Shown here: positions 47,179 through 54,400 of the stretch, piece by piece
Numbering within the stretch: the first letter of the stretch is position 1
Layout: each line of letters starts with the position of its first letter
Source of the DNA: Pinirhizobacter sp036499745
Lineage (GTDB): Bacteria > Pseudomonadota > Gammaproteobacteria > Xanthomonadales > Rhodanobacteraceae
Assembly: GCF_036499745.1 (NCBI RefSeq)
Contig: NZ_DASYDG010000031.1
Span: 88,511-152,510, forward strand
Length of the DNA stretch: 64,000 bases
Reading direction: 5' to 3'
The notes under the pieces: model-generated
What the model saw: only the letters and a program-made list of their open reading frames with translations
What the model was told of the DNA's origin: nothing
Databases searched by the model: none
Program-made: the position numbers and the translations under genes

Positions 47179-47216
47179 TGTATACATCGTATACAGAGCC
47201 GTATACGGTGTATACA
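47179..47216. promoter_or_regulatory. Symmetric four-site GTATAC operator array
   Basis: Four GTATAC hexamers at 47180-47185, 47189-47194, 47201-47206 and 47210-47215 are arranged in exact mirror symmetry; the outer two are extended to TGTATACA. Each hexamer is itself a palindrome. The array lies 40 bases upstream of the Lnt-like gene and 80 upstream of fosA. It looks like a strong operator, for instance of a GntR- or TetR-type repressor encoded elsewhere. Confidence 0.7.
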
Positions 47217-47295
47217 TGACCAATGGGGCGTGGCGCCGTTAAGGTTCCGGGATAGTGTCGGTCGGTAAAGTCTTGCCCAGGGGAATTCAGGACGC

Positions 47296-47709
47296 ATGAC
47301 GATCGCCATCACAGGCCTGAACCACATCACCCTTGCTGTCGGCGATGTACAACGTTCGGTCGCGTTCTATCGGGATGTACTGGGCTGCACCTTGAGGGCC
47401 GCGTGGCCCGAGGGAGCCTACCTGGAGGCTGGCGCCCTTTGGCTGTGCCTGTCCCAGGATATCCAGGCGCGGACGGCGCCCCATCCTGACTACACGCACA
47501 TCGCGTTTTCGCTGGCGCCGGCAGACTTTCCCGCGCTCAAAGCCCGCCTTGAGACGACGTGCATCCTATGGCGGAGCAACCAGAGCGAAGGCGATTCGCT
47601 CTATTTCCTTGATCCGGATGGACACAAGCTCGAGATCCATGTCGGATCCCTCGAGTCCCGCCTGGATCACTATCGCGCCAACCCCGGAAAAGGCGTGCAG
47701 ATATTCTGA
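47296..47709 (+). CDS. fosA: FosA family fosfomycin glutathione transferase
   Basis: 137 residues of the glyoxalase/VOC fold. Metal ligands are His10 ('GLNHITLAV'), His68 ('DYTHIAFSL') and Glu113 ('HKLEIHVG'), corresponding to the Mn site of Pseudomonas FosA. Also matching are 'WLCLS' and 'SEGDSLYFLDPDGHKLEIHV', which carries the K+-loop region. It adds glutathione to the epoxide of fosfomycin. AGGA precedes the ATG. A hairpin follows its stop. It shares the upstream GTATAC array with the Lnt-like gene. Confidence 0.88.
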   Translation: MTIAITGLNHITLAVGDVQRSVAFYRDVLGCTLRAAWPEGAYLEAGALWLCLSQDIQARTAPHPDYTHIAFSLAPADFPALKARLETTCILWRSNQSEGDSLYFLDPDGHKLEIHVGSLESRLDHYRANPGKGVQIF

Positions 47710-47714
47710 CGCCG

Positions 47715-47737
47715 GGCCGGCGAAAATCACGCCGGCC
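47715..47737 (+). terminator. Hairpin terminator after fosA
   Basis: GGCCGGCG-aaaatca-CGCCGGCC is a perfect 8-base G/C stem with a 7-base loop, 5 bases after the stop codon and followed by TTCCCG. The T-run is short. Confidence 0.6.
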
Positions 47738-47815
47738 TTCCCGACTGTCACTTGCGACCAAATTTAGATCGTGATAAACCGGGGTTTCCAGTACGGCCGG
47801 GGAGCGGCGCCAACG

Positions 47816-48844
47816 ATGGACATGGTGGGGTGGGTGTACGACCAATTGCTCGGCTTCTTCGGCCTGGGGCCGTTGCTGGAGCTGGCTGCCAAGGGCGATT
47901 ACCGCGCGCTTCTCACCGTGGATGGCTTCTCCGCCCTGCTCAATCCGCTACTGCCACCGCTGCTGCTGTTCGAGCTGTTGCGCAGCGTCGCCGTCAAGAC
48001 GTTCAACCGCGAGCACTACCAGGTGCCATTACTGGTAATGGTACTGAACCGCTTCATCGGTAACTTCATCACCATTGCCATGGTGGGGTTGTGTATCGGG
48101 TTGTTCCAGCGGTTCGCCCTCTTCCAGGCGGGCCTTACCTGGTATGGATTGCTTTACGGTTATGTGGCGTGGGAGTTCTCTCACTTCGTCTACCATTTCC
48201 TTGCGCACAAGGTCCGGCTGCTGTGGTGCCTGCACTCCACGCATCACGCGCCGGTGGCAATGAACCTTAGCGTGAACTACTCGCATATTTTCCTGGAAGG
48301 GGCCTATGCCGACTTCGTTCGCACCAGCATCTGCATGGTGCTGGGCGTGAGCCCGCCGCTGCTGATCCTGATCATGATCATCGATGGCTTCTGGGGAAGT
48401 TTTATTCACGTCGGCGAGAACGTGCTGAAGAACGGCAGGCTCGGCGTACTCAACCGCTTCATCCTGACGCCATCGCACCACCGCGTGCATCATGCGCGCA
48501 ACGTGGTGTACATGGACACCAACTTCTGCAACCTTCTGCCGATCTGGGACCGCGTGTTCGGCACCTACGTGGAAGAGCGCGACGATATCGAGATCGAATA
48601 TGGCATCACCCGCCCGGTCAAGCGCTACAGCGTGCTCGACGCCTATCTGGGTGAATTCTACCTACTGGGTAAGGATGTATGGAACGCGCCAGGCTTCGGC
48701 AACAAACTGCTTTACCTGGTGATGCCCCCGGGCTGGAGCCACGACGGCCAGCACAAGACGGCGAAAGTTGCCAAGCAGGCGCTGTTGCAGCCTGAGGCAA
48801 GGCTTGCCGACACTACCCTGCCCTCCCACGGATATCATCGATGA
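47816..48844 (+). CDS. Sterol desaturase/fatty acid hydroxylase family protein
   Basis: 342 residues with about six helices. Histidine clusters of the di-iron site are 'EFSHFVYHFLAHK', 'LHSTHHAPVAMN' and 'TPSHHRVHHARN', with 'VNYSHIF' between. Members hydroxylate or desaturate membrane lipids such as sterols, carotenoids or fatty acids. ATG 47816 is chosen with GGGGAG upstream; GTG 47771 would extend it by 15 residues. It is translationally coupled (ATGA) to the discoidin-domain gene. Confidence 0.88.
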   Translation: MDMVGWVYDQLLGFFGLGPLLELAAKGDYRALLTVDGFSALLNPLLPPLLLFELLRSVAVKTFNREHYQVPLLVMVLNRFIGNFITIAMVGLCIGLFQRFALFQAGLTWYGLLYGYVAWEFSHFVYHFLAHKVRLLWCLHSTHHAPVAMNLSVNYSHIFLEGAYADFVRTSICMVLGVSPPLLILIMIIDGFWGSFIHVGENVLKNGRLGVLNRFILTPSHHRVHHARNVVYMDTNFCNLLPIWDRVFGTYVEERDDIEIEYGITRPVKRYSVLDAYLGEFYLLGKDVWNAPGFGNKLLYLVMPPGWSHDGQHKTAKVAKQALLQPEARLADTTLPSHGYHR

Positions 48845-49347
48845 CACGGCTTTCCACACTGTTGTTCGGCGGCTTTTGCCTGCTTTCCGCCGCCGGCGCC
48901 CTGGCTGTAGAAGCGCAAGATGCCTCCCGCGTCAACCTCGCATTGGGAAAGCCCGTGACCGGCTCGCCGATCTGCAAGCCGGGCGAGGAAGCAAGCAAGG
49001 CGGTGAACGGCAAAGTGGAGAGCAAAACCCAGGACAAGTTTTGCACACTGCAGACCCCCGGCTGGCTGCGCATCGACCTTGGGCAGGTACGACGGATCTC
49101 AGGCTTCACCATCAAGCATGCCGGTGCGGGCAACGAGCCGGTGGCGATGAACACTCGCGCTTTCAGGCTGAGGGTGTCGCCTGACGGAAAAACCTGGAAG
49201 ACAGTGGTGGATGAATCGAGCAACACCGCAAGCATCACCGAACATCGCATCGCCCCGGAACAGGCGCGCTACGTCGAACTGGATGTGACCAAGCCCACGC
49301 AGACCGATGACCCGGCCATGCGCATCTACGAAGTTGAAGTCTGGTAA
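48841..49347 (+). CDS. Secreted discoidin (F5/8 type C) domain protein
   Basis: 168 residues. The signal peptide is 'LLFGGFCLLSAAGALAVEA'. A single F5/8C-like galactose-binding domain follows: 'VNLALGKPVTGS', 'GWLRIDLGQVRRISGFTIK', 'FRLRVSPDGKTWKTVV' and the end 'PAMRIYEVEVW'. Two cysteines (in 'PICKPG' and 'KFCTLQ') may pair. It likely binds a glycan or lipid headgroup. The start overlaps the hydroxylase stop, implying a joint lipid or envelope role. Confidence 0.85.
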   Translation: MTRLSTLLFGGFCLLSAAGALAVEAQDASRVNLALGKPVTGSPICKPGEEASKAVNGKVESKTQDKFCTLQTPGWLRIDLGQVRRISGFTIKHAGAGNEPVAMNTRAFRLRVSPDGKTWKTVVDESSNTASITEHRIAPEQARYVELDVTKPTQTDDPAMRIYEVEVW

Positions 49348-49352
49348 GACGG

Positions 49353-50777
49353 CTAAAGCCGTGCCGCGTCAGCGCGCGCGCGAATGTCCGTGAAGGTAAG
49401 GTCGCTGATGAGCTTTCCGTCTTCCCAAACTGTCACCATCGCATCATCGAACCCCATCGGCTTGTCGATATCGTCCAATGAACGAGCCTGGGCAGGCACC
49501 GGTACTGTCTTAAAGGTGCCGTACTCGCGATGCCGCAGCAAAGTCATCCGTCCCCGCTTGCTTTGCTTGCCCTTGTCGGTTATCGGATCCTTCCATACGT
49601 CGATCCACGCCCCGTTGACTCGCGCCGCGGAGCACTTCAAGGCGAATTTCTGCGTGTCGCGATTCAACTGCTGCAGCAACGCTCCGCCCATGCCAAAGGC
49701 AACGTTGTCGGTGGCATAACCGGCGCTGGTCACCCGGTCCAGGATCGCGCGGATGCTGGCGGGATTGATGCCGTCGCCCTGGATCACCCTGACGTGGTTG
49801 AGCACCTTGTAGCCCTTGCCATTCACGGTATGGCCGAAGGCCTCGTCGAGCAATTCCAGGCACTGGTGCACCACGGCTACAGGATCACCTGAATCCGGGC
49901 GCACGACCACCGTGGCGCCCGAATCGATCACCTCCTGGCGGAGTGTCTTGCCCCAGTGTTCGCTGATGGCGTGGTAGATGTCGTAGCTATCTGACACGAC
50001 GGCCACGATAGAACCAGGCCTGGCGAACTGCCGGAGCATGTTTCGATAGGCATCCACCTCGTTCTCGCGGCCCCAGCTGGTGATCGTGCTGTGCTCGGCG
50101 GCGGGAATGGAGAAGCCGGCCATCGGCTCGTGATAGTGGGCCCTGGCCAGCAGAAGGCCAGACACCGTATCGGTACCAAGGAAATTCACCAGATGTGCCG
50201 CCCCGCCGATGGCGGCGGACTCCACGGAAGAAACACCGCGGGAGCCGAAGTCGTGGAGCTTGAAAGGAAGCTGACCATCCACGTCATCACTGGTGCGCTC
50301 CAGGAACTGCCGAATAGTCTGCTTCGCATGCCAGCTGATGGTGGCAACCGTCACCGGGTACCAGATGCGCAGGAGCATCGTCTCCAGGTACGAGGGCACC
50401 CAGAACGCGGCGGGGTCCGTGGATTCGATCGTCATCAGCGCCTGATGCGTCGGCACCACGGTACCTTCGGGCACGGCCCTTATCCGTATCGGCAACAGGC
50501 CGCCGTGGTGATCGACAATGTAGCGCCACCCCGCCTCGTTGAAGGGCTCGCCATGTGCAGCGAACAGATCGCGGGCCTCATCGACATGTGCATGAGTGAC
50601 GGGCTTTGCCAGGTATTCCTTGAGGATCGCCTGCAGGCCGAAGAACACGGTGCGATCGTAGGTGCCCCCGCGCGATTCCACATAGAAGAAGGTGGCATCG
50701 GTACCTGGCGGGTACTGCAGCCAGTGGCTTGCCTTGTAGCTGTCGGTGTTGAGCAGGAGATTGTCGAGGCATTGCAT
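49353..50777 (-). CDS. nadV: Nicotinamide phosphoribosyltransferase NadV
   Basis: 474 residues. Family motifs are 'NTDSYKASHWLQYPPGT' at the N-terminus, 'KLHDFGSRGVSS', 'VVSDSYDIY', 'VVVRPDSGDPVAVV' and 'VRVIQGDGIN'. The 'VRPDSGDP' form separates it from nicotinate enzymes ('RLDSGD'). It makes NMN from nicotinamide and PRPP. In many bacteria and phages nadV sits beside a PRPP synthetase or NadM-Nudix gene; here it stands alone, convergent with the discoidin gene. Confidence 0.93.
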   Translation of the reverse strand: MQCLDNLLLNTDSYKASHWLQYPPGTDATFFYVESRGGTYDRTVFFGLQAILKEYLAKPVTHAHVDEARDLFAAHGEPFNEAGWRYIVDHHGGLLPIRIRAVPEGTVVPTHQALMTIESTDPAAFWVPSYLETMLLRIWYPVTVATISWHAKQTIRQFLERTSDDVDGQLPFKLHDFGSRGVSSVESAAIGGAAHLVNFLGTDTVSGLLLARAHYHEPMAGFSIPAAEHSTITSWGRENEVDAYRNMLRQFARPGSIVAVVSDSYDIYHAISEHWGKTLRQEVIDSGATVVVRPDSGDPVAVVHQCLELLDEAFGHTVNGKGYKVLNHVRVIQGDGINPASIRAILDRVTSAGYATDNVAFGMGGALLQQLNRDTQKFALKCSAARVNGAWIDVWKDPITDKGKQSKRGRMTLLRHREYGTFKTVPVPAQARSLDDIDKPMGFDDAMVTVWEDGKLISDLTFTDIRARADAARL

Positions 50778-50877
50778 GGTGCGAAGCCTGCATGGACACG
50801 GGGGGGCGGTGAATACTAACCCGCGCGTCGCCCAAGAGCGCGACCTACGATGGAGTCGGCGATACCTGATACCGGGA

Positions 50878-50910
50878 CGATGGGTACCCCGTTATGCTGT
50901 GTACCCATCG
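50878..50910. repeat. Perfect 10-base inverted repeat CGATGGGTAC / GTACCCATCG
   Basis: Arms at 50878-50887 and 50901-50910 flank a 13-base loop. It lies between nadV and the small membrane protein gene, 62 bases upstream of the latter. It has no T-run, so an operator or leader hairpin is more likely than a terminator. Confidence 0.5.
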
Positions 50911-50972
50911 GAAACGCCGGGCTCCAAATGCGCGTGAACGCAAGGATTGAGCCCAACCCAAGGAAAGGAATC

Positions 50973-51215
50973 ATGGGCGATGATTTAGTCAAGGACGTCG
51001 CCGGTCGCGTGACGCGGCTTGAGGACGCCACGCGACTCCTCACCGGTCAGGTCAGCGGCATACTCGAGCGTTTGAACCACCTTCCGACGAAGGCGGGTTT
51101 GTGGCGTATGGTCGCCCTGGCCGCCGGGGGCGTGATCCTGGCGATGTGGGGGATGTTCCAATACCTGGCCAAGCCCTGGATTGAGCAAATCCTCCTGGCC
51201 TCCCTGCACCGCTAG
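50973..51215 (+). CDS. Small coiled-coil membrane protein of unknown function
   Basis: 80 residues. The N-terminal amphipathic stretch 'LVKDVAGRVTRLEDATRLLT' could form a short coiled coil. One membrane helix 'MVALAAGGVILAMWGMFQYL' ends near the C-terminus. The shape resembles phage-holin-like or XhlA-like proteins, but no phage genes are near. AAGGAAAGGA precedes ATG 50973; the longer frame upstream runs through the inverted repeat and is unlikely. Confidence 0.75.
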   Translation: MGDDLVKDVAGRVTRLEDATRLLTGQVSGILERLNHLPTKAGLWRMVALAAGGVILAMWGMFQYLAKPWIEQILLASLHR

Positions 51216-51232
51216 CATCCTCTCTGCCGCCG

Positions 51233-52174
51233 CTACGGCGCGTTGTTCCTCACGGCAGGCGGCGAATCCAGGAATGATTGCACGGCCTTGATCACCTCTG
51301 CCGGACTCTCGTCCATCAGCCAATGCCCTGCTTCGGGAATGACAAGTTCCGTGACGTTGGTTGCAACATTGCGCATCACCACCGCCTCGTTGGCCCCAAA
51401 GGATTTCCCGCCCGCGATGGTCAGCACGGGCATGGTCAGCTTGGTCTGCATGGCGACCTTGTTATCGTCGGCGTCCTTGGCTATGGCAAGGAACTGTGCG
51501 AAGGCCGAATGCATCGCGCCGGGAAGCGCATAGAACTTCGTGTAATAGACACGTGTCTGCTCGGTAATTTTCGACGGGTCGCCGGCGAACTCGTTCCAGA
51601 AACGATCCAGGTAAATGCGCTCGCGGCCTTTCACCAGTCGTTCGGCATCTTTCCCACCAAACGAAAAATGCCAGGTCTGCTGGGACCGCACGATGGTGTC
51701 CCATGGCGGGATGCCAGGTACCGGCGCATCCATCACTATCAGATGGTTGGTCTTGGTGGGGTAACTCACCGCATACGCGTATGCCACCATCGTACCGATA
51801 TCGTGGCCCACGATATCCGCGTGATCGATATGCAGCGCATCAAGTACGCCACGAATGTCGCGCGCCTGGTTCATCTTGCCGTAGCCGTCGGCGGGATGGG
51901 ACGACAGGCCCATGCCCCGAAGGTCGGGAACCACCACGGTGTGGTGATGGGCCAGCTCCACTGCAAGAGGCTGCCACATATCGCCGGTGTCGCCGAAGCC
52001 GTGGATCAACACCACGGCCGGGCCTTCGCCACCCACCCGGACATGAATCGTCGCCCCGTTGGAGGGGATGTCCCGGATCTTGAACGTTCCGGGGAACGGG
52101 TGGACTTGCGCTACGGCAATGGATGCCAAGGCGTACGACATCAACAGCATGCCACGAACAAGGCTGCGCATCAT
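51233..52174 (-). CDS. Secreted alpha/beta hydrolase, epoxide hydrolase-like
   Basis: 313 residues. The signal peptide 'MLLMSYALASIAVAQ' is followed by an alpha/beta hydrolase domain: oxyanion 'VLIHGFGDTGDMW', nucleophile elbow 'IVGHDIGTMVAY' with Asp rather than Ser, and a final His in 'PEAGHWLMDESP'. The Asp nucleophile indicates an epoxide hydrolase or haloalkane-dehalogenase-like enzyme. Export suggests action on environmental epoxides or signals. Located 97 bases downstream... it precedes the AraC gene on the same strand order AraC does not share; both are leftward with the AraC gene located upstream... its stop at 51233 ends before the small membrane protein gene. Confidence 0.88.
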   Translation of the reverse strand: MMRSLVRGMLLMSYALASIAVAQVHPFPGTFKIRDIPSNGATIHVRVGGEGPAVVLIHGFGDTGDMWQPLAVELAHHHTVVVPDLRGMGLSSHPADGYGKMNQARDIRGVLDALHIDHADIVGHDIGTMVAYAYAVSYPTKTNHLIVMDAPVPGIPPWDTIVRSQQTWHFSFGGKDAERLVKGRERIYLDRFWNEFAGDPSKITEQTRVYYTKFYALPGAMHSAFAQFLAIAKDADDNKVAMQTKLTMPVLTIAGGKSFGANEAVVMRNVATNVTELVIPEAGHWLMDESPAEVIKAVQSFLDSPPAVRNNAP

Positions 52175-52199
52175 GTTCTCTCAAGGCAGTGGACGGCGG

Positions 52200-53075
52200 T
52201 CAAGCCGCAGGAGGGATGGCAGTGGCTGCAACGTCCGAGGGTCCCATTCCCAGGAACCGGCGCATGCAACGAGCCATATGGCTGGAATGGGCGAAGCCGG
52301 TTTCCAGGGCGATCTCGGTGATGCTTTGCCTGCCTTCGAGCAGACGGATACGCGCGCGTTCGACGCGACGCTCCATCACGAATCGATGCACCGGAATGCC
52401 GGTAGCCTGTTTGAACATGGGCTTGAAATGCGACACGCTGAAGCCCGCGATGCGGGCCAACTCGGCGAGGGTGAGATCCTGGTCCAGGTTGGCCTCGACG
52501 TACTCGATCACCTGGCGCAGACGCCACGCCGGCAATGCGCGCGCCGCTTTGGCACCCACGCCGCCATGCCGCGATTGCAACGCCAGCAACCGTACCGCAA
52601 GCGCGGTGGCCAGGCTGTCGGCGAATAACCGGCCGCCGGGATAGTCCTCATGGTCTTCTGCCTGCATCATCCAGCCGATGCGCTCGACCTGGGGGTCGCG
52701 AATGTGGATCGATGGCGCCAGCGAAGCATGTGGGGTGCCTAGTCCCATGCTGTCGGCTGTTTCCGATAACAGCGACGGAGAAAGGCGAAGCAGCAACGAT
52801 CGCGCGGGCCGGGACAACGTCCACCGCGTGCTGGAACCGGCGGGCACCACGCAGAACTGACCGTGGATTCGTGTGCCTGTGCGCTCTGCGCGTGTCGCTC
52901 GCCACGACACCGGCACGGGTTCGCCCAGGTGCAGGCAAAGCACGTGGCGGTGATCCACCGGCGAGTCGAAGAGGCCCAGTGGCACCGGCGAGGTCAATGT
53001 ATCGAGCAGGGGCAACCCCCCGCCACCGGCGAATACCGCGGACGGCGCACTGGGGTAGCAATCGGGGCGGCTCAT
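52200..53075 (-). CDS. AraC family transcriptional regulator
   Basis: 291 residues. The N-terminal cupin-like sensing domain includes 'HGQFCVVPAGSSTRWTL'. The C-terminal AraC domain has 'LTLAELARIAGFSVSHFKPM', 'GIPVHRFVMERRVERA' and 'EIALETGFAHSSHMARCMRR'. ATG 53075 has AGGA at -11; ATG or alternative codon at 53102 would add 9 residues. It lies 25 bases upstream of the alpha/beta hydrolase gene and in the same direction, so it probably controls it. Its promoter region carries a 9-base inverted repeat. Confidence 0.92.
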   Translation of the reverse strand: MSRPDCYPSAPSAVFAGGGGLPLLDTLTSPVPLGLFDSPVDHRHVLCLHLGEPVPVSWRATRAERTGTRIHGQFCVVPAGSSTRWTLSRPARSLLLRLSPSLLSETADSMGLGTPHASLAPSIHIRDPQVERIGWMMQAEDHEDYPGGRLFADSLATALAVRLLALQSRHGGVGAKAARALPAWRLRQVIEYVEANLDQDLTLAELARIAGFSVSHFKPMFKQATGIPVHRFVMERRVERARIRLLEGRQSITEIALETGFAHSSHMARCMRRFLGMGPSDVAATAIPPAA

Positions 53076-53106
53076 CGGCCGATCCTGCCAGAAATCATCC
53101 ATCCAT

Positions 53107-53152
53107 GCCCGGCACCGTCTTTTCCTGCGCGCAATCGACAGTCAGGTGCCGG
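53107..53152. promoter_or_regulatory. Inverted repeat CCCGGCACC / GGTGCCGGG upstream of the AraC gene
   Basis: Perfect 9-base arms are separated by 28 bases, starting 31 bases upstream of the AraC start codon and close to the Tat-leader ORF on the other strand. A candidate autoregulatory operator. Confidence 0.4.
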
Positions 53153-53187
53153 GAGAATGCCGACCTGAGCCTCCACGGAGACAAGGC

Positions 53188-53310
53188 ATGAGACGCCGGC
53201 AATTCTTGCAAACAGCAGCCGCGGCAAAGGGCGTGGGGGGAGGTGTTCTTGCCCGCGGCCTTGCCGAATCCTCTCTTCTCTTTTCTTCCCCGGGGAATAC
53301 CCGGATATGA
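53188..53310 (+). pseudogene. Orphan Tat signal peptide ORF (truncated gene remnant)
   Basis: A 40-codon frame starts with 'MRRRQFLQTAAAAKGVGGG', an apparent twin-arginine leader (RRRQFLQ plus a weakly hydrophobic Ala/Gly run), then stops in a Ser-rich tail. GGAG lies 8-11 bases before the ATG. No mature protein follows. It looks like the start of a Tat-exported protein gene cut off by a frameshift or deletion just before the VOC gene. A tiny functional gene cannot be excluded. Confidence 0.45.
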
Positions 53311-53347
53311 TCGCGGCGGAAGCCCGACACCTTTGGGGAATCGCCTG

Positions 53348-54391
53348 ATGAACTCACCGAATATGCGTTTTCGGATCATGGCCATGGTCATGGTCATGAT
53401 CGCAGCGGCTGGCACGGCAAGCATGTCTCTCGACGCGATGGCGTCACCACCGGCAAAACAGGCTTCGGCGCCAGGCATCCCAGGCATCCCAGGCTCCGCC
53501 CGCCTGGACCACGTGCTTCTGTGGGCACCGGACATGGACCGCGCCACGGCCGTGATGACGGTGAAACTTGGTTTCCAGGTACATCCGGGACGAGACCCGG
53601 CAGGCATCGCCAACCGCTATGTGCGCATGGCCGACCGAAGCTTCATTGAGCTGGAAGCTCTTACCCGGCCCAACCCCGACATGGACCCAGGCTCGCGTGC
53701 GGACCAGGATCTGCTCCACGGCGGCGCTGGCGCGCGCACGTTCGGCCTTGGATCGAACCAGCTCGAACAGGCAAGGGATTTCCTCAAGGGCGATGGCTTT
53801 GCCGTGACGGATATCTTCTCGGCCCCCGCCAACGACCCTGATGGCCAGGGCCCCGGACATCCGCCGCGCTGGCGCCTCTTCGCCTTCACCAGGCAGCCGT
53901 TGTCGAGCGGGCTTTTCTTCATCTACTACTCACCACCTCCCACCGCGGCGGACCTCGTTGCCGACGACGCGGCTTCTCGTGTGCACCCGAACACCGCGCA
54001 ATCGCTCGATGGTGTGTGGTTGTTGTCCGCCGATGTCGAGGCCGATCGAAAACAGCTGGCGAAGATGGGCTTTACCCATTCTTCGCCCGTTCACCTGGCG
54101 AATATCGCCGCCCGTGGCTACGACATCGAAGCGAAGGGAACGCACGTGTTCGTGCTGCAGCCCGATGGCTCGGGCAGGGCCGCCGATGCGATGGCCAGCG
54201 GCGGTGCCCAGGTGCTTGGTGTGAGTGTCAGTGTGAGCAATCTGGCGCGCGCCAGGCGATGGGTGGAACGTGGCTACGAGGAAAAGAACCTGGTGGGCTA
54301 TCGCGGGCCGCTGGGCGATTCATTCCTTGCCCCGACCTACGGTGATCTTGGCCTTTGGGTGGAATTCCATGCGGCATCGCATTCGCGCTAG
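53348..54391 (+). CDS. Exported VOC family protein (glyoxalase-like domain)
   Basis: 347 residues. The signal-like N-terminus 'MAMVMVMIAAAGTASMS' precedes a short Pro/Gly tract 'GIPGIPGS', then a glyoxalase_3-like domain 'ARLDHVLLWAPDMDRAT' with 'SFIELEAL', and a second, weaker repeat near 'VLGVSVSVSNLARARRWVER' ending 'LGLWVEFHAA'. Two VOC modules would bring the protein to this length. The reaction is unknown. ATG 53348 is chosen; the open frame upstream is not conserved-looking. Confidence 0.8.
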   Translation: MNSPNMRFRIMAMVMVMIAAAGTASMSLDAMASPPAKQASAPGIPGIPGSARLDHVLLWAPDMDRATAVMTVKLGFQVHPGRDPAGIANRYVRMADRSFIELEALTRPNPDMDPGSRADQDLLHGGAGARTFGLGSNQLEQARDFLKGDGFAVTDIFSAPANDPDGQGPGHPPRWRLFAFTRQPLSSGLFFIYYSPPPTAADLVADDAASRVHPNTAQSLDGVWLLSADVEADRKQLAKMGFTHSSPVHLANIAARGYDIEAKGTHVFVLQPDGSGRAADAMASGGAQVLGVSVSVSNLARARRWVERGYEEKNLVGYRGPLGDSFLAPTYGDLGLWVEFHAASHSR

Positions 54392-54400
54392 CTGACCGAA

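Noticed and set aside
49353..50777. Nicotinate phosphoribosyltransferase (pncB) call
   Set aside because: The 'VRPDSGDP' motif and other family features match nicotinamide-specific NadV/NAMPT enzymes.
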